Below, one piece after another: positions 35,991-49,120 of a DNA stretch of 64,000 nucleotides (positions are counted from its first letter, which is position 1; each line of letters opens with the position of its first letter). This DNA comes from Sindora glabra (Eukaryota > Streptophyta > Magnoliopsida > Fabales > Fabaceae). The position numbers and the translations under genes were made by a program. The stretch is taken from contig CM035232.1 of NCBI GenBank assembly GCA_020226215.1, forward strand, positions 50,654,179 through 50,718,178, read 5' to 3'. Below the pieces are notes generated by a model that saw only the letters and a list, made by a program, of their open reading frames with translations, was not told the origin of the DNA and ran no database searches.

Positions 35991-38761
35991 TAGCTTTGGT
36001 AGTTGTTTATTAAGTATGTCTCCAAGGTAGTCAAGTTTTGAAATAACAAATTTGCATACTATTTACACAAGCATCTCATCAATCCCTTTTCATTAGCAAA
36101 GATGTTTACTCTTTTGATGAAGCTAGTGCACTATTGAAGTGCTTATTGGATAAGTAATCTCACAAAGTTATCTAGCCTTTGCTTATAGACATGGTATGGT
36201 TAGACAACAACATCACATGTTATTATAAACTTTAATCTTATATGCATCTTTATTATGTGACCTAAATCTACTATACCACTTTAACTTTAAAAGGGAGGAT
36301 CCTATCCCATTCAAGATTTTCATATAGTTGTTGTATTAACTTATCCACGATACATTTCTTAAATATGGAAATTTCACAAGCATTTCCTCGTAATTCTCTA
36401 AGTGTATAAAATTATACATCTACACACTCAAAGAATAGTGAATATGCTAAGAAATTATTACAATGTGAAATGATAAGTAGATGAGCTAGCAAATATAATT
36501 ACAAGACCTATCTTAAAATATCCAAATGTGTTAGATAATCCAAGGATTGATTGGCACATACAAATTAGCCAACCCTTGAATGGATCTAAAGTGATCATGC
36601 AAGTGCATTTCTAATTCAAATTATTATAATTTCCATGTCAAATTATTGTAAATTGATAATTACAATATTTTTAAATATGCAGTAAAATTCCTTTTTATAG
36701 TCATTTACATAAGATAAAGTTTGTTGCCTTATATAACTTGTAATATCCACTGCCTTACTTGAAGATAATAATAGCTTCTTTGTGCCAATGACTAAATTCT
36801 TAAACTTGTCAGCTCTAATCCAATCTCATAAATAAATTATAATTTCTTTTAAGTTTATTTTCTATAAATTGCATCACTCTTTTCTACTTTTATTTTTATA
36901 TCATTTAATAATTTAATACAATTATTCATAGTACTCTACATTTATTAATAAGTTAATATTTCTATTTATTTACTTATTTTGTTAAGTATTGACAAAACTT
37001 ATTTCGTCATGATTGGATTCTAAATTATTGTCTTACATTATTATATATTTTACATCATAAAAAAGTTTACATTTTTCTTGCTTGAATTTTCAAAACTTAT
37101 GTGCCATCATTATTTGATTACTTTGATCTTTTTATGTATTATAATATTTTAACATTAGTATTTAAATTACTTACAACATTAAATTATTATGACACATATT
37201 TATTAATAAATTAATATTTTTATTCACTTAATTTTTAAGTAATGACATAGCTTATTTTGCTAGAATTTGAAATTATTACGTTAAATTGTTATATATTTGA
37301 GATCATTAGAAAATTAACATTTTAATTATCGCATTATGCTTGTTTATGTATTATCATTAATTCATGTACTTTGTTTTTATATGTATTTTAACATATTAAT
37401 AAAATTAATTTTTAATTTCTTCTAACATTAATTTATTAAAAATTGTTTTCTCCTATATTATTAAGTGATACAATTATATTAATTAATATGTTTATTTTTT
37501 AATTTTTAATAAAGGATTACAAAATTTTCACTCCTTTATTATTTAGTAAAACTCATTTAGAAATAATTTAATTTATTATTTTCATTTTTTAATTTCTTAA
37601 ATATTGACATAATATATTTTCTCAAGAATTTAAGTTATTTACTTAAATTATTATATATTTCACATTATCCTAGAATTTTTAAAAGGAATTTTTTTACAAC
37701 TCTATCTTATGGCATACTCAGGGAATATTTGAAATAATGAATATAAAAAATTATACAAAAATATAATTTTACCAACTAATATAACAATGTATAAAATTCA
37801 TACATATATGCTATATCAATACCATCATCAATCCAAAGCAATAAACATATCAAATTAGGAAAAGTAACAATTTCATCAAATTATAACAAAGCACTTCATA
37901 TTAATCACTCCATAAATTATACATTTAAATAAAATAGTGTGAAGCTTCCTTGGCCTACCTCAATAGAATAGTAAATTGAATAAACACCAATATTAACCAA
38001 ACAACGCAAATAGTAACTAAATATGAACATTTAACAAAATTCAAGTAATACACAAAATTATGAAAATGTAGTAAAAATAATGAAGAAAAAAAAAAGAAAA
38101 CCCACTTTGGAAGCCTTGGAATCTCTTTTATCTCTTTTAAGTCTTTATTTCTTCTCTTTGTGCAAATAAGAAAAATGGCATAGTGGGTGTCTTAAAGTTG
38201 AAACCCTATATTGATGACACTAAAACTTGATTGTCAATGTAGGGATTCTTGATTTTCATTGTAGAATTAATGAAGGGCACATGGGTCTTTCAATTTGGTT
38301 TAGGCCTACATTAACAACAAAGCCATTGGTTTAGACTTTTTGAATTTCTTTAAAAAATTTTTTATGAAAAGTCTACATTGACGACTTTATTGTTAGTATA
38401 TACTACTTTGAAAAATATCTACTAATTGATGACAGTTAAATTTCTAAAAGACTATACTGACGATAAAGTCATCAATGTAATCTTTTCAACCTTTTTTAAA
38501 AGAAAATTTGAAAAGTCTACACTAACAACTATGTTAGTCATATAGATGCCAACCAATTTTTGGCGACCAAATTTTTGAAAGCTTGGATCGATGATAAGTT
38601 GTTGGTATAATCTCCATGGTATTGGTGATCAAATTTTTAGAGGACTATACCAATGACAAGTCATCAGTATAAGATTTTAAAAAAATTAAAAAAAAACCTA
38701 TGCCAGCAATCAAATTGTTATCAACAATGTAGATGTAGGTATAGGTATTATTATTGTAGCA

Positions 38762-38862
38762 AACATTAAATTCCATACCATTAATCATGCCATTACACTT
38801 TTATGGACCAAATTCACCTAAAACACTAAAAAAACAAACGAAAATTGTGATAAGGACTCACA
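38762..38862 (-). repeat. copia-2 3' LTR, piece 2 (between two CACTA elements)
   Basis: Starts with the AAC target duplication of CACTA-2, then matches 59546-59640: CATTAAAT, ATACC, TTAATCAT and ATTGTGATAAGGACTCA against TTTGTGATAAGGGCTCA. It is cut at 38862 by CACTA-3. Confidence 0.8.
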
Positions 38863-39129
38863 CATTACAACAAAAATGCCATTTAATGTCGACACATTAA
38901 TATTAGTTAACAAGAAAATTAACATGTATATAATAGTACAATAATATTTTTGTAAATAAGTAACATTTATAACGTAGATTCACATAGAAAGCTAATGTTA
39001 TAAAATAGAATTTTCTTTAATGAATGGAAAAATAAACTTTTCATGATGGTTGTTAAAAAAAACCAATGTGGAAAATGTAGGTATTCCACATTAAACAATA
39101 ATGTTTATTTTACTAGACTATTAATAATT

Positions 39130-41741
39130 GTACAATAAATTAACGTCTAAAGATATTCTACAACTCATTATTTGTATTTATGGCATTATTGACAATTGTA
39201 AAGATTATTCATATTTTAAAGTATTAATATTTGTATTTATAGTTTATAATAAATTATGAGAATTATTTATATTTTAATGGTCTTCTTAGGACTTAATTTT
39301 GGACTATTGTAACCTACCCAAAGACATTAATAAGACATCTTTACAACCATTTCAAAATAATTTCTTAAATTAATTATTTTTATGAAAACATATATGATGT
39401 TGAAACTTAAGATTGAAAAATTTATTGAGTTTTTTCCCCTTGAAGGGTATTTCAAAATTAGATAAAATATAATTTTCCTGATTAAAATCTTAAAACTTTG
39501 TTCCTAAAATAGACTTATTTTCTTTCATAATCTCTAAAAACAAATCAAATTAAGAATCTTTCTTTTGTAAACCCTCAAGAAATTGAAAAGATATTTTAGA
39601 TTGAAAATCATTAGAGAACCTTTTTTATTCTTTAAAAATAACTATTCAAATCATGAAACAAATATAATAGAACAAAACTAGGTAGTAAAACTGAATGAAT
39701 TAGGTGACCATGTTATGTTTTTGAAATACATTGGAAATAATATCCAACTTAAAGATTAGATTTCTATAATATGAATAAAATATTTTCTGGGATAAAACAC
39801 ATATTTCCATTTTAAAAATTAGTTACCTTTGCTATTGAAGAAATCATTATTCCTTTTTTTCCCTTGAAAAATTTCAAAAGCCTTTGCCAATTTATATTCC
39901 AGAGAGTTCTTTATCTATAGTAGATATGTTATGTACATCATGTATTACATTAATATAATCAAACATATTTAGTTAGTTCTTTTATAAAAATAGTTCTTAA
40001 GCTATCCTTTTACCAAGACTTATGTTCAGATAATTTCAAAAAGAGGTTAGAGTAGTATATAATAGGAATTGAAAAAAGTGGTTAGTCATCACAAAACTAA
40101 CTTTGTACTGATGGCTTTGCATTAGCCTCATAACTGCTTGGATTTTCAGAAAGATGGCTATAAGATGATAAAGGACTATCCAATTTATTAGATAGTAGGT
40201 TATGAGAAAGCATGACACTTGAAGGTGCAACTAGTGACTTGGTTGATGATGCCATTGTGGATGAAGCTACTAGCTTAAAGGATAATGAAACCAGAGTTGA
40301 ATAATTGTACGATACATGTTCATCTTTAGTACTTTTGCATCTCTTTCCTTGGTGATGGGATTATCTAGAATGGAATCATCTATGATTGCCAAAAAACCAT
40401 TGCAAGAGGAAAGGTTGTTCAAGTATGGCTTAGTAGGATCAAATAGTGGGGTCGCAAATTGCATGATCCATATCTTCACTTGATGATGGATACCAATCTT
40501 GTCTTTTACTATGGTGAAATGGAATTCTAGCCTAAATATGTCACACTGAGTATGAAATATCTTTCAATACACATTAATAATTTTAACTAACATCTTTGAT
40601 AGGAGTGAATAATAAAATTACTCAATAAGATAGTTATAATACTAATTTTCTAACTAGTTCAAATTAAGAAAATTGGTTATATACAAGATATGCGTCAAAC
40701 ATTTTCTTACTAGAAATATATTTCATAGTTCATTCTATATACTAAATTATTGATATTAAAGCAATTTAATCATATAATTAATTCATAGACAGTATCAACA
40801 TTTCTAACAATTATTAAATGACATGGAGGCATAAAGGTTCCTCCTTGTTACTCTCACATAGTTTTATCCTGTGCATACCCCAGCTTTGTCTTTCTAAAGT
40901 CAATCTTATCTCACACACCTTTCCATTATAATTTGGAAGTCAGGGCACTAGGCCAATCCTAAAATTCTCCACCAGGTTTCATATTCACATGATCAAGTTA
41001 CACATTGCATATTACACTTAAGCCAATAATATCAAATATGACATTAAAGCCTAAATCTCATATATGGCATTAAATCAATATCGTTTTAGGCAATCACTAG
41101 CCTAATTCATACATAACAAGCTAAGGTCAAAATTTCAACCATAGCCATAAACAAAGTAAAACATGAAAATAATCTAGTAGAAAGTAATTCAAAGTTACCT
41201 AGTTACAATTCTAATAACTACAAGCAAATTTTGTGCTTCTATATCATACACTATATTATTGTTTTACTTTCTTAAGAGCTCAGTGGCATCTAGTCATTCT
41301 TATAAGTCTTAATCACAAGTATTTTTTTCATATAGATACATTAGTGCATATACAAGTCATAAAATAATTCAAACAAAATTCCATATACTAACTTTTCAAG
41401 TGTGCTCACGGTTTTGCCTTCAGAGTAGTATTTGGTTTTTCATAGTATTTCCATTAACCATTAAGTACACATTTAAGCCATCATCATCATATGTTAATAA
41501 AAAAAATACTTGTGTGAAAAATCCATATTCCTCATATTTTTTCTAACAAAACCATGTGGAGCATAATTTGGTTTTTCCAAGTTCTATAACTTTTGTTTCT
41601 AGGTAGCTTTAAACTTATACTTTGTGTATTATTTTAATAAGAAAACTATTTTTCCTTACTTATTTAAGTGTTTTGAGTTGCTATCAAGTATAAAATAAAT
41701 TTCTCAATTCTACCAAACATTTGCAACAAAAAGCTAAGAAA
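39130..41741. other. interior of CACTA-3, left part, no gene recognised
   Basis: Two minus-strand frames at 40036-40230 and 40270-40479 are adjacent and could be remains of one gene, but I see no known domain in them. The rest is AT-rich. Confidence 0.35.
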
Positions 41742-43509
41742 TAGACACAAACCCGTACTAGGTTCTAACAATCACCCTTATAATTATAAATTCTATTAAA
41801 AATAGTAAACCTTATTCAAATTTAATGAAAAATTTCAGAATTAATAGTCATGCATTTAAAATTTTATTAAGTATTTTCTATATTCAAAATAAGTCATACA
41901 AGGTATATATATATATATCTTATTATAAAAATCATAAAAAAAGAACTTCTAGATTGGAAAATCTGTTTTAAATATCAAGCCTTAATGAAATTTTTTAGAA
42001 TAAATATTAAGTCATAAAATATCATTTTTGAACTATTTTTGTACTTAAAACATGTTACAAAAGGTATTCATAACTCGAATTATCAACACACCTAAAAAGG
42101 AATTTCCTTAGCTTCTAAAAAACCTTTTTATATGCAAATATTTGTGAAAATTTATAAAAAATATATATCAGATGCCTAAAATATCATTAAAAAACCATTT
42201 TTGATCCATAAAACATGTTTGATAGACAATTAAGATGTTTTGCTAAAAAAACTAGCTTTTAGGAAGCCATTTTCCACTTGAAAACAATAGTTTTGAAAAT
42301 AGTTTTTAGCAATAATTTATAAACTTCCAAAATATGTTATTAAACATGTTTCTATTACAAACTCTTAATATAAGTGTCAATAAACATTTCTAAAATAATT
42401 TAGAATGTAGTGTAACATAGTTTCCTAAAAAACAAAGCATTTCTCGCACTCTATAACATAGAATCTATGAGTTTAAAAAGCTTGTTCCAAGGTTATTTTT
42501 ACTTGGAATTCTTAATATAATAATTCTAAACCATCCTTATCAAGGAGTGGTTTAGTAGTTATGAAATTTTAGCATGAAAATAAAAAAAAAATTCCCTTTC
42601 AGAAACAAGGAAAAATGTGTATTCTCCATGGTTAATACAAAATCATGTTTTTCTAAATCTTTTCTTGAGTTATGAGAAAACATTTTACAAATAATCCATC
42701 ATGAGTTTCATAGTTTAAAAAATCACATATACACTTTATGCATGACCATCTTCTAAAATGATAATCAAGAAGAAAAAGAGTGGGTCTCTACTTCAAATAG
42801 CTTATAAGAGCTTACTTCCTTTACCTAACATTCAAGGTGTTTCATCAAAACAACATAAGGTTAGTAAAGAATTTATGGAAATAACTATGAAAAGAAATGA
42901 ATCTATGGAATTTTACAAGCTTCTACCCTCAATAATGGAATGAAAAGACTTCTAGATTCAACCAAGATAAAAAAACTCTCAAAGATCTCACAAAATCCTA
43001 CTAGAAACTAGCAAGAACTCTTAAAATCTTACTCTTTTTTGTTTTTGTAATTCCCTCTCTAGCCATGAATGCGTGTTTATGTGTAGAATAATAAAGCCAA
43101 GCTTGGTTATTTATAGAAGAAGAAGTGAAGTAGCTAACAAGGAGGAGGAGTACATGGTTTTAGCTTGGAAAGATGATATAAATTCCAAGTCTCCTTTAGT
43201 TTTTAGTCTTAGTCTTTTAGATGAAATCATGACATATGTCACTTGTAAGTTTATGTTATTGCATATGTCATTATCTTGATTAACATCCATAGGATACTTC
43301 CCACCACTTTCTAATCCTAATTAGTCACTAATCAATCATTCTTTAATCCAATCACTTTTCTTAATCATTCATTAGGGTTCTAATTAAAGGTTTTTCCTAA
43401 TATTTTCACTAATACCCTTGGACTTGGTCATATTCCCTATTCTCTCCCAAAACTGTGTATGCCCTTAAGTTATGCCCAAAATTTCAATTTTGACAACTTA
43501 GGGCTTTCA
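41742..43509 (-). mobile_element. probable solo LTR inside CACTA-3
   Basis: The same 5-mer AGAAA lies at 41737-41741 and 43510-43514. Read on the minus strand the block opens TGAAAGCCCTAAG and has a TATAAATA box at 43109-43116 with a plausible transcribed part beyond it. It closes GTGTCTA, where CA would be expected. No coding region is inside; the open frames at 42758-42943 and 43073-43279 are on the opposite strand and not protein-like. AGAAA is simple sequence, so chance identity is possible and the call is tentative. Confidence 0.4.
43109..43116 (-). promoter_or_regulatory. TATA box of the probable solo LTR
   Basis: TATAAATA on the minus strand, about 400 bp from the proposed LTR start. 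It is a typical U3 position. Confidence 0.35.
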
Positions 43510-43514
43510 AGAAA

Positions 43515-44183
43515 TGCCCTTAAGTATAAATGCTAAGTTATTTTAAAATTATATCAACCTTGAATCTCAAATACTTATATTTTAATTATATTTTTTCCAA
43601 TGAATTTTTTTATCTATTAAATCCAGTAGATACTTCTGCTAATATTAGTGAGTATTTCTACAGACTATCCATTAGTAAACTTTATTGGGGTTTAACTATT
43701 AAATTTTTACTACATGTTATAGATTTGCCATTTAAAATGCAATATGCCATTTATAAGGCATACACTTACCATGTTGGTTCTTATAATAATTAACATTTAA
43801 AATGTATATAAATAGGTGCATATTTAAAAATTCATTTTTAAGATAGTACAATCTTAGATGAGGAGTCGCCTATCCTTGGTTAGGAAATAAAAACACTCAG
43901 GAAACTACTTAGAGTAGCAACAAAAATGGAAAGATTGGAACATGAGAATAGATCTGATACCAATATGGACTACCCATTTCAATTGTTATGCATATGTTAG
44001 ATATTAATAAGTATCATAGAACTTTATATTTTGCCTATAAATTGCATCCTCCTTCCTTTCCTTTTTCACTTTATTTTTCATTTATTTATTTAGTTTGTAA
44101 TTTTTCTTTTACTCTATTTTTCATTTAAGTTTTCACTCCATTTATCAACAAATAATATATGATTGATGTTATTTGATTATCAA
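43515..44183. other. interior of CACTA-3 between solo LTR and copia-1, no gene seen
   Basis: AT-rich. The frame at 43530-43793 has no recognisable domain. Confidence 0.35.
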
Positions 44184-44188
44184 CTAGT

Positions 44189-44631
44189 TAAAAAATTATT
44201 TAGGATTCATAAAATATTTAAACAACCATAAATCCATAAAGAAGAGTACAATAATTACACAAATAAAATAAAGAGTTTTTTGAGTTACTCACCCTCTTGC
44301 TGCATTCATAATATCTGATTGTAAGATTGGTTGGATCAATGCCTACTCTTCCTCAAGTGAGTCTCAGAGAGAATATTGAGAATTACAAACTGCAATTTGA
44401 TAGGAGACGGCAACTCACTTTATAAAGAGGTGGGTAGGGATCCAAACCCTAATTAAAACCTAATTAGGATTAATTAGCCCATCACAATTAATCTAGAATT
44501 AGGGTATATGCACACACTTTAGAGTTATATTATAATATAAAGTTTAGGTATTATAATTATATTAATGACATTGAATCAATATTAATTCAATTATATATTA
44601 AAATATATTTAGTCCAAAAAATTATTTTACA
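44189..44631 (-). repeat. copia-1 3' LTR
   Basis: 443 bp, ends ATTATTTTACA on the plus strand. The outer tip reads TAAAAAATTA where its partner has TGTAAAATTA, so the terminal CA (minus strand) is mutated. Confidence 0.95.
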
Positions 44632-44642
44632 ATCTCCCACTT
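44632..44642 (-). other. copia-1 polypurine tract
   Basis: AAGTGGGAGAT on the minus strand, directly before the 3' LTR. Confidence 0.75.
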
Positions 44643-45031
44643 GGACAAACAAATTTTAATATATAATTTGAATTACAATATGTGGCCACTTTTAAACAAT
44701 GTCATTAATACAATTCATACCATTACAACCATAGGTTAAATATAAGATTTCATTAAATACATACCTAATCATCCGATAGGGTTGAAAAGATATACATATA
44801 TGAAATACCCATTCTAAAAAACCAAACGATATAAAATGTGTGCATAATCAAAATTTACAAAATGATCCGTGCATCTACCCAAGATACTTTATAATAGTTT
44901 GAGATAGGGTCTTAATGTCTCCTTATACTACCATAATTCAAATAAGTGCACTTTATAATATAGTAAAATGGCAATATTATAAAATCTTGAGATCAACACA
45001 ATTTTAGTTTCAAAATACACAAATGCTCCTA

Positions 45032-45620
45032 CTAACCCAAAACATCAAAAGATTCAATAAGGCCCATATCCAATACATGTCTTTTAAATATTCCTATAGC
45101 TAGGCTTTTAATTAATAGGTTTGCAAGCATACAATCTATTGAAATATGTTCAATATGAGTAAGATGCTTGCATGTCTTCTCTATCACAAATTGATATTTC
45201 ACACCAAAGTGCTTTGTATGGGTAGAACTTTTATTATTTTGAGAGAAACTAACAGTAGTAGTATTATCGCAATAAATGGTTAAGGATTTTGAAATGCTTT
45301 CAACTAAGCAAAATTCAGAGAGAAAATTTCTTAACCATATAGCATCTCGAGTGGCTTCATAGCAAGCGACATACTTTGCTGTTATAGTGGAGGTTGCTAT
45401 TAAAGATTGTTTGACACTTTTCCATGATACAGCTCCTCCTACAAGTATAAAGATATATCTAAATGTTGATTTTTTATCATCTGGATAACTAGCAAAGTCA
45501 GAGTCTAAATAGCTTGTACAAATCAGATCCCTGAACTTTCTATAAGTTAACATATAATTCTTTGTACCTTGTAGGTACCTCATGACTTTTTTTACCGCTA
45601 TCTAGTGTCTTTGACCAGGA
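45032..45620 (-). pseudogene. copia-1 RNase H domain
   Basis: A 183-residue frame (45032-45583) reads MRYLQGTKNY, YLDSDFAS, GGAVSWKS, TAKYVACYEATRDAIWL, YCDNTTTVS, HTKHFGVKYQFV and LLIKSLA. The aspartates in DSD and CDN are kept, but the usual glutamate in the TAEYVA motif reads K. In life it degrades RNA in RNA-DNA hybrids during reverse transcription. It is continuous with reverse transcriptase in the polyprotein but separated here by a frame break near 45600-45690. Confidence 0.9.
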
Positions 45621-45639
45621 TTACTTAGGTACCTCCCAA

Positions 45640-46658
45640 ACACACTAATTACAAAAGCAATATCTGGGCGTGTACACACCTGGGCATACATTAGGCTACC
45701 AATAGTGGAAGCATATGGACCACACTCATTTTAGATTTCTCATCATCATTTTGAGGACACTTGGCTTTGGAAAACACTTCACCCTTTTGAATAGGTGTAG
45801 CACTATGTGAGCATGAAGCCATGTTAAATCTTTTAAGCACTTTATCTATATATGACTTTTGATACAAACCAAGCAAACCCCGGGATCTGTCACGATGGAT
45901 CTTTATGCCAAGCACAAAAGACGCATTTTCAAGATCCTTCATATCAAAATTCTGTGACAGTGCCTTTTTTGTCTCATTCAAAAGATTTATATCATTACTC
46001 GCAAGGAGAATGTCATCAACATACAACACAAGGATCATAAAACTACTCGCACTCATCATATAATAGATACATTAATCTACTGCATTCTCCTTAAATCCAA
46101 GAAAGGATACAATCTCATAAAATTTAAGATACCATTGCTTAGATGCTTGTTTCAAGCCATGTATTGACTTATTCAACTTGCACACCAAGTGCTCTTTTCC
46201 ATTCTCTTGGAAACCATCTAGTTGTGTCATGTAGACTATTTCTGACAGGTTACTATTAAGGAAGGCAGTCTTTACATCCATCTGATGTAGCTCAAGATCA
46301 AAATGAACCACTAAAGCCATTATAACTCGAAATGAGTCTTTGGTTGAGATTGGTAAGAAATTTTCCTTATAATTAATTCCCTCCTTCTGTGTGTAACCTT
46401 TACCTACTAATTTGGCCTCGTATCTTTCAATTTCATTTTTACAGTCCATTTGGTCTTAAAAATCCATTTGCATCTAACTGGTTTACATCCTTCAAGTAGT
46501 TCCACCAAATCCCATACATTATTCTTGTACATTGAATTTATTTCATCCTCTATAGGATAAATCCATTCTGAGGAATTAGAACTCGAAATAACTTCATAGA
46601 AGCTAAAGGGATCAGAATCATCATTCACATCAAACTCATGCTTTTGCAAATAAACCAC
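45640..46658 (-). pseudogene. copia-1 reverse transcriptase
   Basis: Three pieces in two frames. 46407-46658 gives EWIYPIEDEINSMYKNNVWDLVELLEG and CKWIFKTKW (quoted in short parts). 46072-46449 gives YEAKLVGKGYTQKEGINY, MDVKTAFLN, VCKLNKSIHGLKQASKQWY. 45691-46059 gives LYVDDILLASND, FDMKDLENASFVLGIKI and YIDKVLKRFNM. The YVDD active site is intact. A frameshift near 46430 and a stop near 46070 break the reading. It copied element RNA into DNA in cytoplasmic particles. Confidence 0.9.
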
Positions 46659-46875
46659 ATAGTCATTTGAAATTTCTTGATGACAAGTTCTCTATGATCT
46701 TTTTTTATCTTCTTAGGGAAATTTCTTCAATTACATCATTTTATTCATTCACCAGTTAGATTAGTTCAATCATAAGTTATTCTGGATTATTTTACAGCTC
46801 TATATGCATCGGTTCAACAAAAGGCACTATTAGAGGAACAGCACTTTGTTTATTAACCATTTGGGAGGCATTGCT

Positions 46876-47910
46876 TTATTCTTTTCCTACAAAGATCTGA
46901 GGTGACTTTCTCCCACTATTTGACTTATCCTCAAAGTAAATAGCACGATTTGACTCAATGACTCTTGATGAATGAGATGGGCAATAGAACCTACTTCTTC
47001 TTGAACCAATGCAATAGCTAATAAAATATCCACTAATTGTTCTTGCTTCAAGCTTTTTAGTTTGTGGGTTATAAGGTCTAACTTCAACTTTGCAACCCCA
47101 AACATGAAGATGTTTCAAGCTAAGCTTCTTACCATACATTAGCTCATATGGAGTTGTTGGTACGGATTTGCTTAGAACTTGATTCAACATATACGCAACA
47201 TTTCTTAGAGCATCACCTACTAAAAATTCTGGTAAAGTATAGTGAGTGAGCATGCATCATACCATCTCCATGAGTGTTCTATTCCTTTACTCTATAATTC
47301 TATTCTGCTTTGGCGTGCTAGGCATAGTGTAACTAGCTTCAATTCTACACTTTTGTAAATATTTTGCAAAAGGACGAGGATTTCTTCCAGTTTCATCATA
47401 TCTACCATAAAATTCACCACCTCTTTCTGAATGTATTCCTTTGATTTGCTTTCCCAGTTTTAGTTCAATTGCCACTTTAAACTTTTTGAAGGCTTCTAAT
47501 ACTCCAGACTTTTCAAAAAGAAACTTCACCCATCCAAATCTTGAATAGTCATCAATGAAGGTGATAAAATACTTGAAGCCTCCCATTGCATTAGGTGAGA
47601 TGGGCCCACACACATCAGTGTAGATTAACTCTAGAATACTTTCTTTCCTAGTCCTCCTCCCCTTTTTGGCTCTATTTGTTAGTTTTCCTTTAACACAATC
47701 CACGCAGATGCTGAAATTTGAGAAGTCAAGTTTGCGTAAAACTTCTTCTTTTATTAATTGTTCCATTCTTTCCTTGGAGATATGGTTTAATCTTCTATGC
47801 CAAAGCATTGAAAACGTTTTATTTAATCTTGGTCTTTTATTTCCAACAACTGAGTTAATGAAATTTTCAAAAGCATTATCCAAATTAATTTTATATAAGC
47901 CACTATTCAA
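46876..47910 (-). pseudogene. copia-1 integrase
   Basis: 47287-47910 starts with a GAG-pre-integrase region. The zinc site H-H-C-C is visible (LWHRRLNHIS... then ICVDCVKGK). The core follows: YTDVCGPI (first acid), FITFIDDYSRFGWVKF, then IHSERGGEF, where the second catalytic Asp reads Glu, and PSTPKQNRIIE with the last Glu kept. Two stops lie between 47253 and 47290 in the same frame. 46876-47253 continues with NVAYMLNQVLSKSVPTTPYE, KHLHVWGCKVEVRPY and GYFISY. It would insert the DNA copy into the genome. The stops plus the Asp-to-Glu change make activity unlikely. Confidence 0.9.
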
Positions 47911-48177
47911 AGTACCATTTCTAATAATATAGGAGTCATAATATAACTTAAAATTATTACTTCCAAATAAATAAGAATATCCATCTTAGTCTAAATAAGT
48001 AATAGAAATCAAATTCCTTTTCATAGAAGGTACAAAAATAACATTTTTCAATTCTAAAACATGACCAATAGACAAATGTAAAGAAATGACTCTTATGTGT
48101 TGAACTTGTACTTTCTCTCAATTTCCCAGTTTCAAAGCTGTTTCACCCTCACTTGGCCTCCTCAGATTTCTTAGCGC

Positions 48178-48290
48178 CTACAAGTAATTTGTGACATGAA
48201 TAGTGGCACCAATATCCAACCACCAAGTGTTAGAAGGGACTTCAATACTATTGGATGCAAAACAAACTAGAGCCAAAAGGTTACCTTTTT
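48178..48290 (-). pseudogene. copia-1 protease region
   Basis: The frame from the nucleocapsid runs on to NTWWLDIGATIHVTNYL, with the motif at about 48214. Copia proteases have D-S-G-A-(T/S) here, so the second active-site residue is changed from Ser to Ile. In life it cuts the polyprotein. The remainder of the domain toward 47910 is broken by stops. Confidence 0.75.
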
Positions 48291-49120
48291 TCTTTTTTTC
48301 AAGCCATTTCTTGCATTTAAAGTAATCTTCCCTTTTATGCCCATACTTTTTGCAGAATTTACAATTTCCTTTGAACATGGCTTTCTTTGGCTTATGCTGT
48401 TACTCCCTTATATCAATCTTCTTCCTTTTATGATTAGATTTTCCTTTATTATCCTTTTGGAAAGGCCTATTTATTTGTCTAGAACTCAAACCATGAGAGA
48501 CAAAATTTGCCACTTGCATCTTTGTTTTCTTCATATCCTCTTCTGCTTAGGTCACTATAGAGATCATTTCATTAATGATCGATTCTCCTTTCTAGGTATT
48601 GTAAGATGTTTTTAGCACATCAAACTGAGGAGGAAGAGACTCTAGATCTTGCCAAATTAAGTAACTATCTCCCAGATTAACATTCATACTCTTCAATCGA
48701 TTGTAATAATGAACTAATTTCATTATATGCTCTCAAACACCACTCACTCCATTATACATAATCTTTTCCAATAGAGACAGATAATGCCTCTTTTCAGCTT
48801 TATCAAACTTAACATACTTTTCAGTCACTGAATCTAGGAATGCTTTTGCATTCAGACTATCAGGAATACTCTTCCTTATGGTCTTATCCATCATGTACTT
48901 AATTACCATCAAATAAACTCTATTGGAATGAGCTCAATTTTCATGTTGTGCCCTTTGAGCAGGAGTTAACTCCTCATTAATTTTCGGTTCCTCCTCATGC
49001 AAAGTTAGATCAAGATTGTAGACTGCCACATACAGTTTCAATGGTTCCACCTAATCCTCATGATTAATCCCATTTAAAGTTTTCACAGAAGTTAGTTGCA
49101 TAGGAACAAAGGCTGCAGAA
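48290..49120 (-). pseudogene. copia-1 gag (UBN2-type) with zinc knuckle
   Basis: Reading from 49120 leftward: LKLYVAVYNLDL, EELTPAQRAQHEN, YLMVIKYMMDKTIRKSIPDS, LDSVTEKYVKFDKAEK, YYNRLKSMNVNLGDSYLI, SLPPQFDVLKTSY. These are the landmarks of the copia gag (UBN2) domain. The zinc knuckle CKFCKKYGHKREDY at 48363-48322 has Tyr in place of its last Cys. Four or more stops interrupt it, two where Trp is usual (TAG near 49052, TGA near 48932) and one where Arg is likely (TGA near 48736). Gag would form the particle. Confidence 0.85.

Larger units (their letters stand above)
30025..38761 (-). mobile_element. CACTA (En/Spm) transposon, CACTA-2
   Basis: The left tip is CACTAAAAAAAG. The right tip ends TTGTAGCA, one base from the expected TAGTG end. 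The 3-bp target duplication AAC is present on both sides (30022-30024 and 38762-38764). The element is collinear with CACTA-1 over its length, with TNP2 remains at about 32990-35990 and the second protein at 31552-31830, both on the minus strand. Subterminal TGACAA/GTCATTGGTATAG repeats lie at 30060-30300 and 38200-38750. It sits inside an LTR whose uninterrupted partner is at 59545. 35991-38170 is AT-rich without a gene. Confidence 0.9.

Noticed and set aside
43951..43963. TCTGATACCAA word resembling a retrotransposon primer-binding site
   Set aside because: No LTR pair could be matched to it; it may be chance or a fragment.
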